A stretch of DNA of 64,000 nucleotides from RPQJ01 sp963731105 (GCA_963731105.1 CAVSUM010000003.1:1-64000), one strand, 5' to 3'. Shown: positions 45,444-56,182, counted from the first letter of the stretch. The notes: generated by a model not told the origin, from the sequence alone. Numbers and translations are program-made.

Positions 45444-45995
45444 ATGCGACCCCGAGCCTCGGCATTCATCGCGACCAGCCTCGACGGCTTCATCGCCCGC
45501 CCGGACGGGAGCCTTGACTGGCTCGACGACGCGCAGGCGCTGATCCCTGAGGGCGAGGACTGCGGCTACCTCGAGTTCATGGCGTCGATCGACGGGCTGG
45601 TGATGGGGCGGCACACCTTCGAGCGGGTGCTGGGCTTCGACCCCTGGCCGTACGGGAACACACCGGTGTTCGTGATGAGCCATGCGCCGGTGGCGATTCC
45701 GATCGCCCTGTCGAAGTCGGTGCATTCCGTCCAGTCGACACCCGAAGCGCTGGTCGCACAACTCGGTCGCGACGCATTCCGCCACCTGTACGTGGATGGC
45801 GGGCAGACGATCCAGGGCTTCCTGCGCGCCGGGCTGCTCGACGACATCACGGTCACTGTGATCCCGGTGCTGCTCGGTGCGGGCCGGCCGCTGTTCGGAC
45901 CGCTGAATCGCGACGTCGAACTGACGCTGATGCGGTCGCGCGCCTATGAGTTCGGCTTCGTGCAGTCGACGTACCGTATCGACGTCGCTGATTGA
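45444..45995 (+). CDS. Dihydrofolate-reductase-fold protein (RibD C-terminal family)
   Basis: 183 residues. FIATSLDGFIARPDGSLDWL, GLVMGRHTFERVLGF and HLYVDGGQTIQGFLRAGLLD are family signatures of YyaP/RibD-C-like reductases binding NADPH. Not a true FolA. Substrate unknown. Confidence 0.88.
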   Translation: MRPRASAFIATSLDGFIARPDGSLDWLDDAQALIPEGEDCGYLEFMASIDGLVMGRHTFERVLGFDPWPYGNTPVFVMSHAPVAIPIALSKSVHSVQSTPEALVAQLGRDAFRHLYVDGGQTIQGFLRAGLLDDITVTVIPVLLGAGRPLFGPLNRDVELTLMRSRAYEFGFVQSTYRIDVAD

Positions 45996-46043
45996 GTGCG
46001 GACGTCGTGCAGATCGCGAGGTCCGATCCTGCCTGGGTATGGG

Positions 46044-46421
46044 TCAGGGCGCCTGCCGCGTTAGTGCCACGAGTTTCGTGAGCGCAAAGCGGCAGACCGG
46101 CACGTAGAACGGAGCCCACGCAGGAATCGTGAACGTGATCCGGCAAGTGTCGGGACCCGTCGAGGAGACGATGTGACCGGTGGCGGGAACGCCGCCGACT
46201 CGCCAAGCCCAGGCCCTGCCCTCCTCCCAACCGGTAATCGCAAAAGGCAACCAGAGACCGGGCGTGGTCTGCACGCGGCCTCGCATGCCGGCGTTGATGT
46301 AGCGCTGCGGTGCGTCCACCGCACGCACGCTCGGGCCCCAGTGCGGCCACGCGTGAGTGTCCGTCAGGAGCCGCCAGGCGACGGTGGCGGGAACGTTGAT
46401 CGGGCCGGTGGCCTCTAGCAC
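46044..46421 (-). CDS. SRPBCC-family (polyketide cyclase-like) protein, 125 aa
   Basis: START/SRPBCC fold of the lipid or hydrophobic-ligand binding type: INVPATVAWRLLTDTHAWPHW, then FAITGWEEGRAWAWRVGG. Start GTG at 46421, 12 bp after the DUF1801 stop on the same strand. Ligand unknown. Confidence 0.78.
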   Translation of the reverse strand: MLEATGPINVPATVAWRLLTDTHAWPHWGPSVRAVDAPQRYINAGMRGRVQTTPGLWLPFAITGWEEGRAWAWRVGGVPATGHIVSSTGPDTCRITFTIPAWAPFYVPVCRFALTKLVALTRQAP

Positions 46422-46433
46422 GGCGCAGCGTCG

Positions 46434-46643
46434 TCAGCGCCTGAGCGCGACCAGCACACTCGTGAACCGGGTGAGCGGAATCTCGTAGGTGATCATTCCG
46501 AAATTCATTGCTTCCCGATAGCCCTTGGGGAGGCTCCCCCGGATGAGTTTGCGCACCGCGGCAATGACCGCCCGCCGTTCGGGGGGCAGGCCCGCAAGAT
46601 ACTCGCTGACCGTCGATGCAGTACTCAAGACCATGGAATCCAC
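46434..46643 (-). pseudogene. Truncated DUF1801 protein
   Basis: The first ~60 residues match DUF1801 proteins (VSEYLAGLPPERRAVIAAVR, AMNFGMITYEIPL), but those are normally 110-140 residues and continue with a conserved second half. Here the frame ends in SVLVALRR and the SRPBCC gene follows at once; no other frame carries the missing part. It looks like a remnant, not a simple frameshift. Confidence 0.6.
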
Positions 46644-46729
46644 AAAATCGTGGCGGGACCGGACACGACTCGGTAGATTGTCGGCCGGGGGGCGGGCGGA
46701 ATTCGATCACTCACGCAAGGGTTGCACGC

Positions 46730-47428
46730 ATGCCAATTTCGAAGAAGCTCGCGGCTGAATTCATCGGTACGTTCTGGCTCGTCCTCGGCGGTTGCGGCAG
46801 TGCCGTGCTGGCCGCGGCCTTTCCCGAGGTTGGCATCGGCCTCGCGGGTGTTTCGCTTGCCTTCGGCCTGACGGTGCTGACCATGGCCTTCGCCATCGGC
46901 CACATCTCGGGTTGTCACCTCAATCCCGCGGTCACCGTGGGCTTGTGGGCCGGCGGTCGCCATCCGGCCGCCGAGGTGCTGCCCTACATCGTGGTACAGG
47001 TGCTCGGCGGCGTGGCCGGTGCCTTCATCCTGCTGATGATCGCCTCGGGCCAGCCCGGTTTCGACCTGTCGGGGGGCCTGGCCTCGAACGGCTACGGTGC
47101 GCACTCGCCGGGCGGCTACTCGATGGCATCGGGCTTCCTCACCGAAGTGGTGATGACGCTGATGTTCCTGGTCATCATCCTCGGCGCCACCGATCGACGC
47201 GCGCCGGCGGGCTTTGCGCCGATCGCCATCGGCCTCGGCCTGACGCTGATCCACCTGATCAGCATCCCGGTCACCAATACCTCGGTGAACCCGGCCCGCA
47301 GCACGGGCCCGGCGATCTTTGTCGGCGACTGGGCGCTCGGCCAGTTGTGGCTGTTCTGGGTGGCGCCGATCCTGGGCGCGCTGGTCGCGGGATATCTCTA
47401 CCGCTGGCTCGGCAACGAAAAGAAATAG
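46730..47428 (+). CDS. aqpZ: Aquaporin Z
   Basis: Inner-membrane water channel, 232 residues, six helices. Both NPA loops are intact (GCHLNPAVTVGLWAGG; TSVNPARSTGPAIFVG), and the Arg after the second NPA plus the N-terminal KKLAAEFIGTFWLVLGGCGS are typical of AqpZ. ATG at 46730 is the conserved start. Confidence 0.95.
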   Translation: MPISKKLAAEFIGTFWLVLGGCGSAVLAAAFPEVGIGLAGVSLAFGLTVLTMAFAIGHISGCHLNPAVTVGLWAGGRHPAAEVLPYIVVQVLGGVAGAFILLMIASGQPGFDLSGGLASNGYGAHSPGGYSMASGFLTEVVMTLMFLVIILGATDRRAPAGFAPIAIGLGLTLIHLISIPVTNTSVNPARSTGPAIFVGDWALGQLWLFWVAPILGALVAGYLYRWLGNEKK

Positions 47429-47443
47429 GTCCCGACTCACTCG

Positions 47444-47472
47444 GCCGGCGGTGTCCTGCTGATACCGCCGGC
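47444..47472 (+). terminator. Intergenic hairpin after aqpZ
   Basis: A perfect 9-bp stem (gccggcggt with accgccggc) and an 11-nt loop follow the aqpZ stop by 15 bp. There is no T-run, so it may be a weak or Rho-assisted terminator or an mRNA-stabilising hairpin. Confidence 0.35.
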
Positions 47473-47489
47473 TGTCACCGGCAGCGCTC

Positions 47490-50400
47490 ATGGCCAAAGT
47501 CCTCAGGTCCTGGCTGTTCTGGGTCATTGCAGCACCGTTGCTGCTGGTCGGCCTGTACGCACTCGTCGGTTTCAAGATCGCGCCGGGCATCGTCCGCGAC
47601 CAGGCGCAGAAATTCGTGCGCGAGAACTATGGCCGCGAGCTGCAGGTTGGCGCGATCGTGCTGCAGCCGTTCAAGCTGCAGGCCGAGGTGCGCGACCTCG
47701 CCTTCCCCGATGCCGACGGCCGGCCGATGCTGGCCTTCGAGCGGCTGTTCGCCGACTTCGAGCTGTCCTCGCTGTGGAACCGCGCTTTCACGTTCAAGGA
47801 AGTGACGATCGATGCGCCGCAGGTACGGGCGGTCATTCGTCCGGACGGCTCCGTCAACCTCGGCGACCTCGCGTTGCCCGAAGATCCCAACGAGCCCGAC
47901 GCACCGCTGCCGAGCGTCTGGATCCATAAGCTCGCGGTCGAGCGTGGCACGGCGGACTTCGTCGACCAGGCGCGGCGCGTGCCGTACGAACGCGCATACC
48001 AGGCGATCGGCTTCGCACTCGAGGATTTCCGCACCACGCCGGAAGGCGGCGACTTCAGCCTGAGCGCGCGCAGCAAGGAGGATGAGACCTTCGACTGGCA
48101 GGGCCGCTTTGCGCTCGCGCCCGAGATCAGCTCGCAGGGCGAGTTCCGCATCGGCGCGCTGCACACGCCGGGACTGCTCGACTACCTCGGCGATGCCCGG
48201 CCATTCACCTCCACCACCGGTACCATGGACCTTGCCGGCACGTACCGCGTGCGGCTCGCCGAGCAAATCGAGCTCGACGTCGAACTGCCGAAGATCGAGA
48301 TCAAGGACCTGAGCCTGCTCGCGCGCGAGGCGAGCGAGCCATGGGTGCGGCTTCCTTCGGTGGTGGTGACGGGCGTGGCCGCCGCGATGCCCGCGCAGAC
48401 CGTCAAGGTCGACAAGGTGGCCGTCGACGCGCTCACCGCGCAGGCCTGGCTGGATCCCGACGGATCGATCAACCTCGAGCGGCTGTTCGATGCGCCGGCA
48501 CCGATCGACTCGCCGTCACCGCCGCCCCCCGAGAGAGCGACCGTGGACCGTGGCCGTCGGTGGCATCGAGGTCACCAATGCCGCGATCGATTTCGAGGAT
48601 CGCGCGATCGCGCCGGTCACGAAATTCCGCTTCGCGCCGGTCAACGTGCGACTGTCAGAGGCGAGCCTCGACCTGTCGCGGCCGCTGCCCATCACGCTCG
48701 ACGCAGTGATCAACGATCACGCGAGCTTCACAGCCAGTGGCTCGCTCACGCCGGAACCGCTCGCCGCGGCGCTCGACATCAAGCTGGCCAAGGCGCGCAT
48801 GACGATCCTGCAGCCGTACGTGCTGCCGCTGGCCGACCTGACCATTACCGGCGGCGAGCTCGACGTTGTCGGCCACGTCGAGCTCGCGCCGCCGGAAAGC
48901 GACGGCCCCGAGCTCAGCTTCGCCGGCGACGTGGCCATCGATCGCTTCACGTCGGTCGACAACGCGTCGCGACAGGACCTCGTCAACTTCGCCCGGCTCG
49001 AGCTGGGCAAGATGCAGTACGCGATGACCCCGGACTCGCTCGGTATCGACCGCGTCTCCGTCCGGCAACCGTATGCGCGAGTGATCATCAGCCCCGAGCG
49101 GGTGATCAACATCGCTGCGGTGCTCGACCCGCAGGGTACCGCCAAGGCCCTGGAGGAGCGCCGCGCAGCTGAGGCGGCCGAGGCGACCCTGAGCCCGGCC
49201 GAGCGCCGCCGTATCGAGCGCGAACAGGAGGCGGCAGAAAAGGCGGCCGCCAGGGCGAAGAAGGCGGGAGCCAAGGCACGCAAAGCCGGCAGCGCACCGC
49301 CGCCGCCGCCGACAGCCGGACCTGCGCCGCCCGACACGTTCCCGATCCGTATCCGCGAGGTGCGCATCGACAACGGGCGCATGAACTTCACGGACAACTC
49401 CATCCAGCCGAACTTCTCGGCCGACGTGCAGACAGCTCGCCGGTACGATCACGGGACTGTCGAGCGCCTTCGACGCGCGCGCCAAGGTCGACCTCAAGGG
49501 CGAGACTCGAGGAGTTCTCGCCGGTGACCATCGCGGGCGAGCTGCAGCCGTTCGCCTTCGATCGCCACTCCGACCTGACGATGCGCTTCGAGAACATCCC
49601 GCTGCCGATCTTCAACCCGTACTCCGGGTCGCTGGCGGGCTACAACATTGCCAAGGGCAAGCTCACCACCGACCTGCATTACGTCATCGAGAACCGCCAG
49701 CTCGACGCGCAACACAAGATCCGCATCGACCAGCTCGAGTGGGGCGAGGCCACCGATACCAAGGGCGAGGCGACGCTGCCGGTCAAGTTCGCCACCTCGC
49801 TGCTCAAGGACAGGAACGGTGTCATCAACCTCGACGTGCCGGTGACCGGCACGCTCGACGACCCGACGTTCCGCATCGGCCCGATCATCTGGCAGGTCAT
49901 CAAGAACCTCCTCACCAAGGCGGTGACGGCACCGTTCGCGTTGCTCGGCGGGCTGTTCGCCGGGGCGGAGGAAGCGCAGTTCGTCGATTTCGCGCCCGGT
50001 GACGCCACGCTGGACGCCGCGACCAGCGAGCGCCTCTCCGCGCTCGGCAAGAGCCTGGTGGAAAAGCCGGAACTGAAGCTCGACGTGCCGATCGGCGTGC
50101 TGGCGGACCTCGACGGTCCGGCGCTGACGGACCGCGCCTATCGTGACGCGCTCGCCGGAGCGGCTGCCGGCCGCGCTGGCAAGGATGAAACGGCACCGGC
50201 CTACGACGCGTTGACGCCGGAACAGAAAGTCGCGGCGCTCACCGTGCACCTGCGCCAGCAGACGGGCACGGCACCGGTCGTGCCCGAGCCGGCCGAGCCG
50301 CCCGACGGCACGTCGCGCAAGGACGCGAAGGCGTTGCGCGAGGCAGCCGCGGTCGAGTACCTCGAGAAGGCGGTCCGCGATAGCGTCGCCGTGCCGAAGG

Positions 50401-50555
50401 CCGTGCTCGATAAGCTGGCCGAGGAACGCGCCGTCGCCGTCGAACGCGCGCTGCTCACCGACACCGGGCTCGAGCCGACGCGCGTTTTCAAGGTACGCGA
50501 GGGCAAGCTCAGCGCGAACGAGGGCAAGGTGCGGTTCGAACTGGGCCTGAAGTAG
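47490..50555 (+). CDS. DUF748 (AsmA-like) envelope protein (three frameshifts)
   Basis: Large envelope protein of the AsmA/DUF748 group, probably spanning the periplasm in lipid transport or outer membrane homeostasis. An N-terminal membrane anchor (SWLFWVIAAPLLLVGLYALV) is followed by repeated beta segments (GSVNLGDLALPED, GSINLERLFDAP, RVINIAAVLDPQGTA). A coiled-coil Ala/Glu/Arg stretch lies near 49200. Extra bases near 48535, 49437 and 49508 break the frame; three insertions keep the total in phase, giving ~1020 residues. The last part (AQFVDFAPGDATLDAATSER) resembles OmpA-like C-termini of DUF748 proteins. Confidence 0.85.
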
Positions 50556-50562
50556 CGGCGGC

Positions 50563-52072
50563 CTATCCCGCCGCCATGGGCGCGGTGACTGCGGAACTCA
50601 GGAAGCCCTGCCCGCCGGACTGCTGGCAATAGATCCATCTCCGCCCCAGCTGGCGCTCGAGGCCGATCGCCGCGGCCTGCAGCGCCGCGTCGTCCAGCCC
50701 CAAAGGCACCGCATCGCCGGTCGCAGCGTCATCCCGGCGATAGATCGTGAACGCTGGACGCCAGGCATGCTCGCGGATCACGAAGGATGCGGCCACCTGC
50801 AGCGCGGCCGACGGCACGCCGGCGGCTGCGGCCAGCACGTCGGTGATCGTCGTCGCCTGCTCCTCGATGGCCTCTTCCGCCTGCGTCCACGCGCGCGACT
50901 GCTCTTCGCTCGGGCGCGGTCGGCGACGTGATCGCCAGTTCGTGCGACGCCGCAGCACCGGCACCAGCGTCGGGACCCAGCACCAGCAGCGTCCGCGACG
51001 GCCCGGACTCCATGAACAACGTGCCCGAATCCTGGATCAACGGCGCGATTACGCACGACAGCCCGAGCGTTTCCTGCGCGAGCCGGCGAATACGCTGCTC
51101 GGCGGCGTCGCGCCGGAACCAGAGTCGGCGCCACGGAATCGCGGCACCCGTGGCGAGCGGCGACGCATACCCTGCCTCGCCCAGCAACGAATACCTGTAG
51201 AAGCCCGCGAGCCCCCGGGACGCCGTGCCGAAGGGCTCGACCAGCAACTCTAACCGCGGGCCCTTGCCCTGGTGTGAGGCTTCGATGGCGGCCCCGAACG
51301 CCTGCCGCAGGTCCTCGAGCGCGGCGAGCACGTTCTGTTGCAGCCCGAAGCCGAGCGCATCCCGGTACGGCAGCGGCGCGGCCGGCAGCAGTCGCAACTC
51401 CGTCGCGCCGTCGCGCGCAGTCGCCTGCTCGGTGGCGTCGCGCGACCAGGCGAGCGCCTCGTCCCGGCCAGGGAAGAGCCGCGTGTCGCCGGATGGCGGG
51501 TAGAACGGCGCGAACCGCAGCGTCCACAGGTCGCCGCCGACCTTGCGGTAACCATCGAACATAGATCGCGCGGCCGGCGGATCGAGACGCTGCTGCAGTT
51601 CCCCGGCGAACTCAGCCGCGGGATCGCCGCGCAGTACCTGGTGGATGATGGCCGTCGCGGCCGGGCTCGAGACTTCCTCCCACGTCAGCAGGAAATCCTC
51701 GAGGCCCGGCACGGCACGGCCGTCCGGCAGCGTCGGCACCCAGGCCGGCAAGCCGAGGCTGCGCGGCAAGGTGGCCGGATCGCTGCGATGGACCAGGATG
51801 ATCGGCAGCAGGCCGAGCACGCCGCCTCGCCCTTGCCCCGCGGACGGCGGCGGACTCTCGTTCTGCGAGTCGATCGCGTCGAACAGCAGGTCCGCCGCTA
51901 CCGGATTGCCGTGCCCGACGACCGCGACCAGCCGCTCCGCGTCCGCCCCGAGCTGCGCGGCCGCTTCGCCGGCAGCTTGCCGGAAGGATCGCCAGCGCTC
52001 GCCGTCGTCCGCTGCCGGCGCCGTCACGAGCGCATTCCACCGCTGCACGAAAGTTGCCACTGGATCCGTCAT
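50563..52072 (-). CDS. Unrecognised ~503-aa protein (one frameshift)
   Basis: I do not recognise a family. It is soluble, without signal peptide, rich in Ala, Leu and Arg. Notable segments are DAERLVAVVGHGNPVAADLL, LLPIILVHRSDPATLPRSLG, ARSMFDGYRKVGGDLWTLRF, and at the end FVIREHAWRPAFTIYRRDDA. One extra base near 50915 separates the main part from the C-terminal ~130 residues (SEEQSRAWTQAEEAIEEQAT). The ATG at 52072 has ggagaa upstream. It converges with the DUF748 gene and follows the phoX operon on the same strand. Confidence 0.65.
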
Positions 52073-52089
52073 CGGTTCTCCTGAATTGC

Positions 52090-52245
52090 TCACAGCCCGC
52101 GCGGGCGGGTTCCGTCAACCGGCTCGGCGCCGGACTTGTATTGCTGGTGCTTCGGCAGCTGCATGCGCGCCGTGTACCTGAGCGGCAGAAGTGCGCCGAC
52201 CAGGATCAGCACCACGAGCAGCACGATGCCAGCGAGCTTGAGCAT
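52090..52245 (-). CDS. Small single-pass membrane protein, 51 aa
   Basis: The N-terminal hydrophobic helix (LAGIVLLVVLILVGALLPL) is followed by a basic, soluble tail with LPKHQQYKSGAEP. gaagg precedes the ATG by 6 bases. It starts 8 bp after the phoX stop on the same strand, so it is probably co-transcribed. Function unknown. Confidence 0.65.
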   Translation of the reverse strand: MLKLAGIVLLVVLILVGALLPLRYTARMQLPKHQQYKSGAEPVDGTRPRGL

Positions 52246-52253
52246 GGCGACCT

Positions 52254-54263
52254 TCAGCTGCCGACGCGGCCGCCGTCGTCGCGGCGAATGGCGATCACGC
52301 TGGGCCGCGGCACGCGCCCCCGACCGTCCGGCCAGTCGCTGACGGGTCGCGCCAGCGTACCGCCCTCGCCCGGATGCTGCACCGAGAGGAACAACGTGGT
52401 GCCATCGGGCGTGAACTCGCAGCCGCACACCTCCGCCCCCAGCGGTGCACTCATGAACTGGCGCAGTTGGCCCCGCTCTGCGCCGTCAACCGGTACTGCA
52501 AAGGCGCCGTTGTTGTCACCGCGCGGTTGCGCGCCGTCGGTGACGATCCACAGGTGGCCCGCCGGATCGAAGCCCAGGTTGTCGGGGCAGGCGATCGGCG
52601 CCAGCGCTGCGGCGGCCGCGGCGCCGGCAAAATACGTATCGCCCGCGGCGAGTTCGCCGGGCCGCAGGCGCGACGCCTCCGAGAGGAAGCGGGCACCCGG
52701 AGCGGCTGGGTCGCCGGCGAGCAGGAATACGTTCCAGCGGAAGCGAGTCGCCGCCGAATCGCCGCCGAGTTCCTCGATCTCGAGGATGTGTCCGAACTCG
52801 TTCGCGCCGCGGGGGTTGGCCGCATCCACGCCGGCGTCGAGCAGGCGGCCGTTGATTTCGCGCCGCTGCGCAGCTGCAGCACGCTGCGGATTCTTGGTGA
52901 ACGCCACGTAGACGCGACCGGTGCGCGGATGCACCTCGACGTCCTCGGGCCGGTCCATCGGCGTAGCGCCGAGCAGGTCCGCCGCGGCGCGCGCCTTGAT
53001 GTGCACCTCGCCCGCGTCCGCGAACCCCGCCCTGGCGGTGAGCGGCCCACTGCCGTGCACCAGCGGCAACCATTCGCCGCTGCCGTCCGCGGCGAATCGC
53101 GCCACATGCAGCGTGCCGTGGTCGAGCAGGTCGCGGTTCGCCTGCGGACCCGCCGGGTCGCAGCGGTCGCGGGTGACGAACTTGTACAGATACTCGAATT
53201 CCTTGTCGTCGCCGGTGTACACGGCGACGCGGCCATCGCGTGCGATCGCGCAGGTGGCCCCCTCGTGTGCCATGCGGCCGAGCGCCGTGCGCTTGCGGAC
53301 CGGTGCCGCCGGGTCGCGCGGGTCGATCTCCACGATCCACCCGAAGCGCAACGCCTCGGCGGGCTCGCGGCCGACGTCGAAGCGCGGCGTCGTGTGTTCC
53401 CAGCCATGGTGGCTCAGTGGCTGCAACGGGAAGCGTCGGTGCGCGTCGCGCAGGGCGGCGTCCGCGGCAGGGTCACGCTGCCAGGCCTGGTAGCCACCGA
53501 AGTAGTCCTGGATGTTTTCCTCTGCGGTGAGGTAGGTGCCCCACGGCGTCTTGCCGCCGGCACAGTTGCCGAGCATGCCGAGCACGCGCGTGCCGGTAGG
53601 GTCCGCCGCAGTGCGCAGCAGCGCATGGCCGCGGGCGGGGCCCGTCATCTCGATCGGCGTGGTGCCGGTCACGCGCCTCGAATAGCGCGAGTCGCGGCGC
53701 ACCCGCCAGGCGCCGCGCTGCAGTTCGACCTCGAGCACCGAGGCCCCGTGCGCCGCAAGGCTGACGCGTGCCGCCTCCGGATGCCGTCGGCACCACTCGG
53801 TAAGCGCAGCAGCGCCTTCGCGCCCGAGGCCGATGCGCCCGGGGAACATCAGCTCGTCGTTGGTGTACTCATGGTTGACGCACAGCAGCCCGCGCCGTCC
53901 CTCGCGGTCGAGCGCGAAGAACGCGATCGCGTCGCAGTTGTAGCCAAACTGCCGCTCCTGCGCAGCCGCGGCGCCCGGCTCGAGCAACGCACCGCGCGCG
54001 AGGCCACGCGTATCGAGCGACGCCGCGTCCGGCCACAACGGGTCGCCCCAGCCGATCAGGACCGCGGCGGAGTAGCCATCCGGCACGCGCACCGCGTCGG
54101 CGCGGCTGCCCGTGATCGACCGGAACGTGAGCCGCACCGCATCGTCGCCGCTGTGCGCCGCCTCGGCCGGCAGCGCGAGCGCCGAACCAAGCAGCGCACC
54201 GGCCTGCAGCACGCCACGACGCGACACGCGCCGCTGCAGGATCGAGTCGAAGGTCTCGTTCAC
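52254..54263 (-). CDS. phoX: PhoX-like phosphatase (DUF839)
   Basis: 669 residues. A twin-arginine signal (VSRRGVLQAGALLGSALALP) suggests Tat export with folded metal cofactor to the periplasm. PhoX-type beta-propeller segments: GWGDPLWPD, FFALDREGRRGLLCVNHEYT, CAGGKTPWGTYLTAEEN, YKFVTRDRCD, RPEDVEVHPRTGRVYVAFTKN. The GTG at 54263 overlaps the tesB stop. PhoX enzymes are calcium/iron-dependent alkaline phosphatases; no Pho box was looked for successfully. Confidence 0.88.
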   Translation of the reverse strand: MNETFDSILQRRVSRRGVLQAGALLGSALALPAEAAHSGDDAVRLTFRSITGSRADAVRVPDGYSAAVLIGWGDPLWPDAASLDTRGLARGALLEPGAAAAQERQFGYNCDAIAFFALDREGRRGLLCVNHEYTNDELMFPGRIGLGREGAAALTEWCRRHPEAARVSLAAHGASVLEVELQRGAWRVRRDSRYSRRVTGTTPIEMTGPARGHALLRTAADPTGTRVLGMLGNCAGGKTPWGTYLTAEENIQDYFGGYQAWQRDPAADAALRDAHRRFPLQPLSHHGWEHTTPRFDVGREPAEALRFGWIVEIDPRDPAAPVRKRTALGRMAHEGATCAIARDGRVAVYTGDDKEFEYLYKFVTRDRCDPAGPQANRDLLDHGTLHVARFAADGSGEWLPLVHGSGPLTARAGFADAGEVHIKARAAADLLGATPMDRPEDVEVHPRTGRVYVAFTKNPQRAAAAQRREINGRLLDAGVDAANPRGANEFGHILEIEELGGDSAATRFRWNVFLLAGDPAAPGARFLSEASRLRPGELAAGDTYFAGAAAAAALAPIACPDNLGFDPAGHLWIVTDGAQPRGDNNGAFAVPVDGAERGQLRQFMSAPLGAEVCGCEFTPDGTTLFLSVQHPGEGGTLARPVSDWPDGRGRVPRPSVIAIRRDDGGRVGS

Positions 54264-55111
54264 GACCGCTCGCGCATCAGGCCTTCCTGCGCGGTGCTGG
54301 CCAGCAGCCGGCCGTGCCGGTCGAAGATGCGCCCGAAGGCAAGGCCGCGCGATCCCGAACTGCTCGGGCTCACCAGCGCGTACAGCAGCCACTCGTCCAC
54401 GCGCAGCGGCCGATGGAACCACATGCCGTGGTCGATGCTGGCCAGCATGACCTCGCCGGACCGGTACGACAGGCCATGCGGCAGCGTGGCCGTCTCGAGC
54501 AGGTGGTAGTCGGACATGTAGGCGAGCAGGCAACGGTGCAGGATCGGGTCATCCGGGCACTGGTCGACGAGCCGGAACCAGAGATGGCGCACGCCGGGTC
54601 GCGGCCCGCCGGCCTCGACCGGCTCGACCGAGCGATACTCGAACGGGCGCTGCAGCGACCAGAACCGGCGGCGCTCGGCGGGCATGCCATCGAGCGACTT
54701 GCGCACCTCGGCCGTCATGTCCGGCAGCTGATCCGGCGGCGGCACGTCCGGCATCGGCACCTGGTGGTCGGGGCCGTCCTCCTCGACCTGGAACGAGGCG
54801 GACATGTGGAAGATCTGCCGGCCATGCTGGATCGCCACCACGCGGCGGCTGGTGAAGCTGCCGCCGTCGCGGCTGCGATCCACCTCGTAGATGATCGGCG
54901 CGTCGAAATCACCGCGGCGCAGGAAGTACGCGTGCAGCGAGTGCACGAGGCGCGCCTCCACCGTGCGGCTCGCCGCCATCAACGCCTGGCCGAGCACCTG
55001 CCCGCCGAACACCTGCGGGCTGCCGATGTCGCGGCTCTCGCCGCGGAACAGGTTCTGCTCGAGCCGCTCGAGGTCGAGCAGCCGGATCAGGTCCGCGAGC
55101 AGGCGATTCAT
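54260..55111 (-). CDS. tesB: Acyl-CoA thioesterase II
   Basis: 283 residues, double hot-dog fold. FRGESRDIGSPQVFGGQVLGQAL, FLRRGDFDAPIIYEVDRSRDGGSF and LASIDHGMWFHRPLRVDEWLLY include the catalytic Asp/Gln/Thr region. Hydrolyses medium- and long-chain acyl-CoA. It overlaps phoX by 4 bp and follows the reductase gene by ~15 bp, so the three form a reverse-strand operon. Confidence 0.93.
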   Translation of the reverse strand: MNRLLADLIRLLDLERLEQNLFRGESRDIGSPQVFGGQVLGQALMAASRTVEARLVHSLHAYFLRRGDFDAPIIYEVDRSRDGGSFTSRRVVAIQHGRQIFHMSASFQVEEDGPDHQVPMPDVPPPDQLPDMTAEVRKSLDGMPAERRRFWSLQRPFEYRSVEPVEAGGPRPGVRHLWFRLVDQCPDDPILHRCLLAYMSDYHLLETATLPHGLSYRSGEVMLASIDHGMWFHRPLRVDEWLLYALVSPSSSGSRGLAFGRIFDRHGRLLASTAQEGLMRERS

Positions 55112-55126
55112 GCGCTGCCGGGCCGC

Positions 55127-56182
55127 TCAGCCGTTCACGCCGAGCCGTTTCTGCATGATCGGGCTGGTGGTCGTGTACTGCAGGTGCACCTTTTTCGCGG
55201 GATTCAGGTGCTCGGTGATCGCGAACGCCGCGAGCGCCGCCTCGTGGAAGCCGCTCAGGATCAGCTTCTTCTTGCCCGGGTAGGTGTTGATGTCGCCGAT
55301 GGCGAAAATGCCGGGCACGCTGGTCTGGAACTTCGCCGTGTCGACCCTGATCGCCTTCTTTTCGAGCTCGAAGCCCCACTCGGCGATCGGCCCGAGTTTC
55401 GGGTGCAGGCCGAAGAACGCCAGCACGTGGTCCGCATCGATGTCCCTCGACGTGCCGTCGGTGCACCTGACCGTGACGCCGTTGAGGCGGCCGTCGGCGC
55501 TCTTCACGCCCGTGGCGATGCCTTCGAGGTAGGTCATGCGGCCCTCGGCCACCAGCTGCTGCATGCGGGCCACGGACGCGGGCGCGGCCTTGAACTCGGA
55601 ACGGCGGTGCACGTGCACGATGCTGGTCGCCTTGCCGGTGAGGTCGATCACCCAGTCGAGCGCCGAATCGCCGCCACCGAAGATCACCAGCCGCTGGCCA
55701 TGGAAGTCGGATGCGTTGCGCACCCGGTAGTGCACCTGCCTGTCCTCGAAGGCATCGGCGCCCTCGACGCCCAGCCGGCGCGGCTGAAACGAGCCGAGGC
55801 CCGCCGCGATCACGACGGCCTTCGCGACGAAGCGCGTTCCCGCGGACGTGGCAAGGTCGAAGCGGCCGTCCTCACGCGGGCGCAGCTCGACCACCTCCTC
55901 GCCGAGGTGGAACTCGGGCCCGAACGGCTTGATCTGCTCCATCAGCCGGTCGACCAGCTCCTGGGCGCCGCACACCGGCAGTGCCGGGATGTCGTAGATG
56001 GGCTTGTCCGGGTACAGCTCGGCGCACTGCCCACCCGGGTGCTTCAGCGTGTCGACGATGTGCGACTTGATGCCGAGCAGCCCCAGCTCGAAGACCTGGA
56101 ACAGTCCCGCCGGGCCTGCGCCGATGATGACCGCGTCTGCCTCGATCGGGGCGTCCGCGCCGATGGAAAGGGTTTCTGCCAC
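55127..56182 (-). CDS. Ferredoxin-NADP reductase, thioredoxin-reductase-like type
   Basis: 351 residues with two nucleotide sites: FAD motif AVIIGAGPAGLFQVFELGLL and NADPH motif LVIFGGGDSALDWVIDL. HPGGQCAELYPDKPIYDIPA and PGIFAIGDINTYPGKKKLIL are typical of type 2 FNR (YumC-like), which lacks the CxxC of thioredoxin reductase. Supplies or takes electrons from ferredoxin. Start ATG at 56182. Confidence 0.9.
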   Translation of the reverse strand: MAETLSIGADAPIEADAVIIGAGPAGLFQVFELGLLGIKSHIVDTLKHPGGQCAELYPDKPIYDIPALPVCGAQELVDRLMEQIKPFGPEFHLGEEVVELRPREDGRFDLATSAGTRFVAKAVVIAAGLGSFQPRRLGVEGADAFEDRQVHYRVRNASDFHGQRLVIFGGGDSALDWVIDLTGKATSIVHVHRRSEFKAAPASVARMQQLVAEGRMTYLEGIATGVKSADGRLNGVTVRCTDGTSRDIDADHVLAFFGLHPKLGPIAEWGFELEKKAIRVDTAKFQTSVPGIFAIGDINTYPGKKKLILSGFHEAALAAFAITEHLNPAKKVHLQYTTTSPIMQKRLGVNG

